From assembly GCF_019710575.1 (NCBI RefSeq), contig NZ_JAHWFK010000006.1, forward strand, positions 1-64,000: a DNA stretch of 64,000 nucleotides, given 5' to 3'. The position numbers and the translations under genes are program-made. This stretch comes from Paractinoplanes polyasparticus (lineage in GTDB: Bacteria; Actinomycetota; Actinomycetes; Mycobacteriales; Micromonosporaceae). The notes under the pieces are model-generated. The model did no database searches. It saw only the letters and a list, made by a program, of their open reading frames with translations, and was not told the DNA's origin. Position 1 is the stretch's first letter, and every line of letters starts with the position of its first letter. Positions 63,142 to 64,000 of the stretch are shown here, one piece after another.

Positions 63142-63315
63142 CCCGGCCGCAAGGTTTCTGGCTGATTACCACGCAGGCCGATGATTTGCCGCACTAACGG
63201 ATAGAAGCGACGCCGCGAGTGTTCCCCGGTTGCGGGCAGATAACGGTGCGCCAACAGTCCGGTCCAAAGTGCCGCCCGCGCTCTGGCCTGCGGCTACGCT
63301 CCCGCGGTGAAGACT

Positions 63316-63333
63316 CACCGACAAGTGTCGGTG
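63316..63333. promoter_or_regulatory. 18-bp inverted repeat before BMP gene
   Basis: CACCGACA-AG-TGTCGGTG, perfect, 20 bp before the start codon and downstream of a possible -10 box TACGCT (63295-63300). It could be an operator or a leader hairpin. No gene is seen in 63142-63353. Confidence 0.5.
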
Positions 63334-63353
63334 CGCGTTGGAAGGAGGGCGTC

Positions 63354-64000
63354 TTGCGCCCAGTACGTGGGAACCGGCTCGTTGCGCTGCTCGCGGCAGG
63401 TGGGCTGACGCTCGCCGCCGCGGCCTGCAGCGACGCGCCTGACGAGACCCCCGCCGGCGGCAGCTCGAGCGCCGCCGCCGCGGCCTACAAGGCCTGCATG
63501 GTTACTGACACCGGGGGCATCGACGACAAGTCCTTCAACGCATCTGCGTGGGCCGGACTCCAGGCCGCCAAGGCTCAGGCGCCCGGTGTCGACCCGAAGT
63601 ACGTCGCGTCGACCGCCGAGGCCGACTACGAGCCCAACCTGCGCGGCTTCGTGACCCAGAAGTGCAGCTTCATCCTGTCGGTCGGTGGCCTCATGGGTGA
63701 CGCCACCAAGGCCGTCGCGGCGCAGAACACGAGCCAGCAGTTCGGCATCGTCGACAGCGCGATCCAGGGCGCCGCGAACGTCTACCCGATGCAGTTCGCC
63801 ACCCAGGAGGCGGCCTTCCTGGCCGGCTACCTGTCCGCGGGCTACTCGAAGAGCGGCAAGGTGGCCACGTTCGGCGGCCTCAAGATCCCGCCGGTGACCA
63901 TCTTCATGGACGGTTTCGCCGACGGCGTCGCGCAGTACAACAAGGCCAAGGGCAAGAACGTCCAGGTGCTCGGCTGGGACAAGGCCAAGCAGAACGGCAG
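63354..64000 (+). CDS. BMP-family substrate-binding lipoprotein (partial)
   Basis: Only the first 215 codons are present, and the frame is open to the window edge. It starts at a TTG with GGAGG at 5-nt spacing: a hydrophobic signal (LVALLAAGGLTLAAAACS) with the lipid-accepting Cys, a Ser/Ala linker, then the BMP family signature KACMVTDTGGIDDKSFNASA, and FATQEAAFLAGYLSAGYSKSG. Relatives bind nucleosides or similar ligands for an ABC importer, so permease and ATPase genes are expected just beyond the edge. Confidence 0.9.
   Translation, partial: MRPVRGNRLVALLAAGGLTLAAAACSDAPDETPAGGSSSAAAAAYKACMVTDTGGIDDKSFNASAWAGLQAAKAQAPGVDPKYVASTAEADYEPNLRGFVTQKCSFILSVGGLMGDATKAVAAQNTSQQFGIVDSAIQGAANVYPMQFATQEAAFLAGYLSAGYSKSGKVATFGGLKIPPVTIFMDGFADGVAQYNKAKGKNVQVLGWDKAKQNG

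Overview
The window is high-GC actinobacterial chromosome and, from gene content and order, most like an actinomycete of the Micromonosporaceae/Actinoplanes type. That taxonomic guess is inference. The evidence is very high GC in third codon positions, many GTG/TTG starts, several apparently leaderless genes with TANNNT -10 boxes, and a long conserved backbone. The order 5-formyl-THF cyclo-ligase, galU, glp/moeA, rimJ, sepX/glpR, pmt-rsmI, metG, tatD, rsmA, ispE, TetR-glmU-prs, rplY-pth follows the gene set I know from the Mycobacterium tuberculosis Rv0991c-Rv1019 interval, with lineage-specific insertions and rearrangements. There are no rRNA genes, CRISPR arrays, phage genes or complete insertion sequences. 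Two tRNAs are present (Ala-CGC, Gln-TTG).

Layout. 0-5 kb: a 121-bp inverted-repeat element, a DUF2236 oxygenase-like gene, a Fur regulator, a DUF2231 membrane protein, small unknown proteins, degenerate repeat tracts, a CpaB/SAF-like protein and a Ruc/FmdB-like zinc-ribbon protein with a poly-serine tail. 5-11.5 kb: cyclo-ligase, a HAMP-GAF-GGDEF diguanylate cyclase and the galU-glp-rimJ-sepX cluster, whose glp and sepX homologues act in cell division. 11.6-16.8 kb: tRNA-Ala, a DUF642 secreted protein, a small putative surface-sugar cluster (SDR, aldo/keto reductase, divergent glycosyltransferase-like protein) and a GAF protein with a degenerate histidine-kinase core. 16.8-20.3 kb: a NodB-deacetylase/GT2 polysaccharide synthase fusion translationally coupled to a mucin-like membrane protein, behind an AT-rich leader. 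20.8-28.6 kb: protein O-mannosyltransferase, rsmI, a repeat-rich membrane protein, metG and a secreted PKD-like protein.

28.6-41.3 kb: housekeeping core (tatD, rsmA, ispE, an ABC-F protein, glmU, prs, rplY, pth) with a Uma2 nuclease gene inserted between rsmA and ispE, two tandem DUF4383 genes, and no rpfB between tatD and rsmA. 41.4-46.5 kb: a polyprenyl glycosylphosphotransferase followed by cysQ-cysD-cysN sulfate activation. 46.5-55.8 kb: a STAS/RsbW-like gene and a complete arabinan-utilisation locus (LacI, GH51, sugar ABC importer lacking its ATPase, two GH43 enzymes) with matching palindromic operators before the regulator and the operon. 55.8-64 kb: galE-galK and a small acidic protein, trpS, a 2H phosphoesterase, a YihY-family protein, a TetR/ABC-2-like membrane pair with two near-identical operators, an SCO4848-family protein and the 5' part of a BMP-family lipoprotein that runs off the end.

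Functionally the window mixes envelope building (UDP-glucose, UDP-GlcNAc, O-mannosylation, exopolysaccharide, Leloir epimerase), translation and RNA maturation, sulfate activation and plant-polysaccharide scavenging. The entries most worth following are the pseudo-histidine kinase, the deacetylase-GT2/mucin-like operon, the unnamed glycosyltransferase-like cluster, the inverted-repeat element and the hairpin over the start of the small gene after galK.
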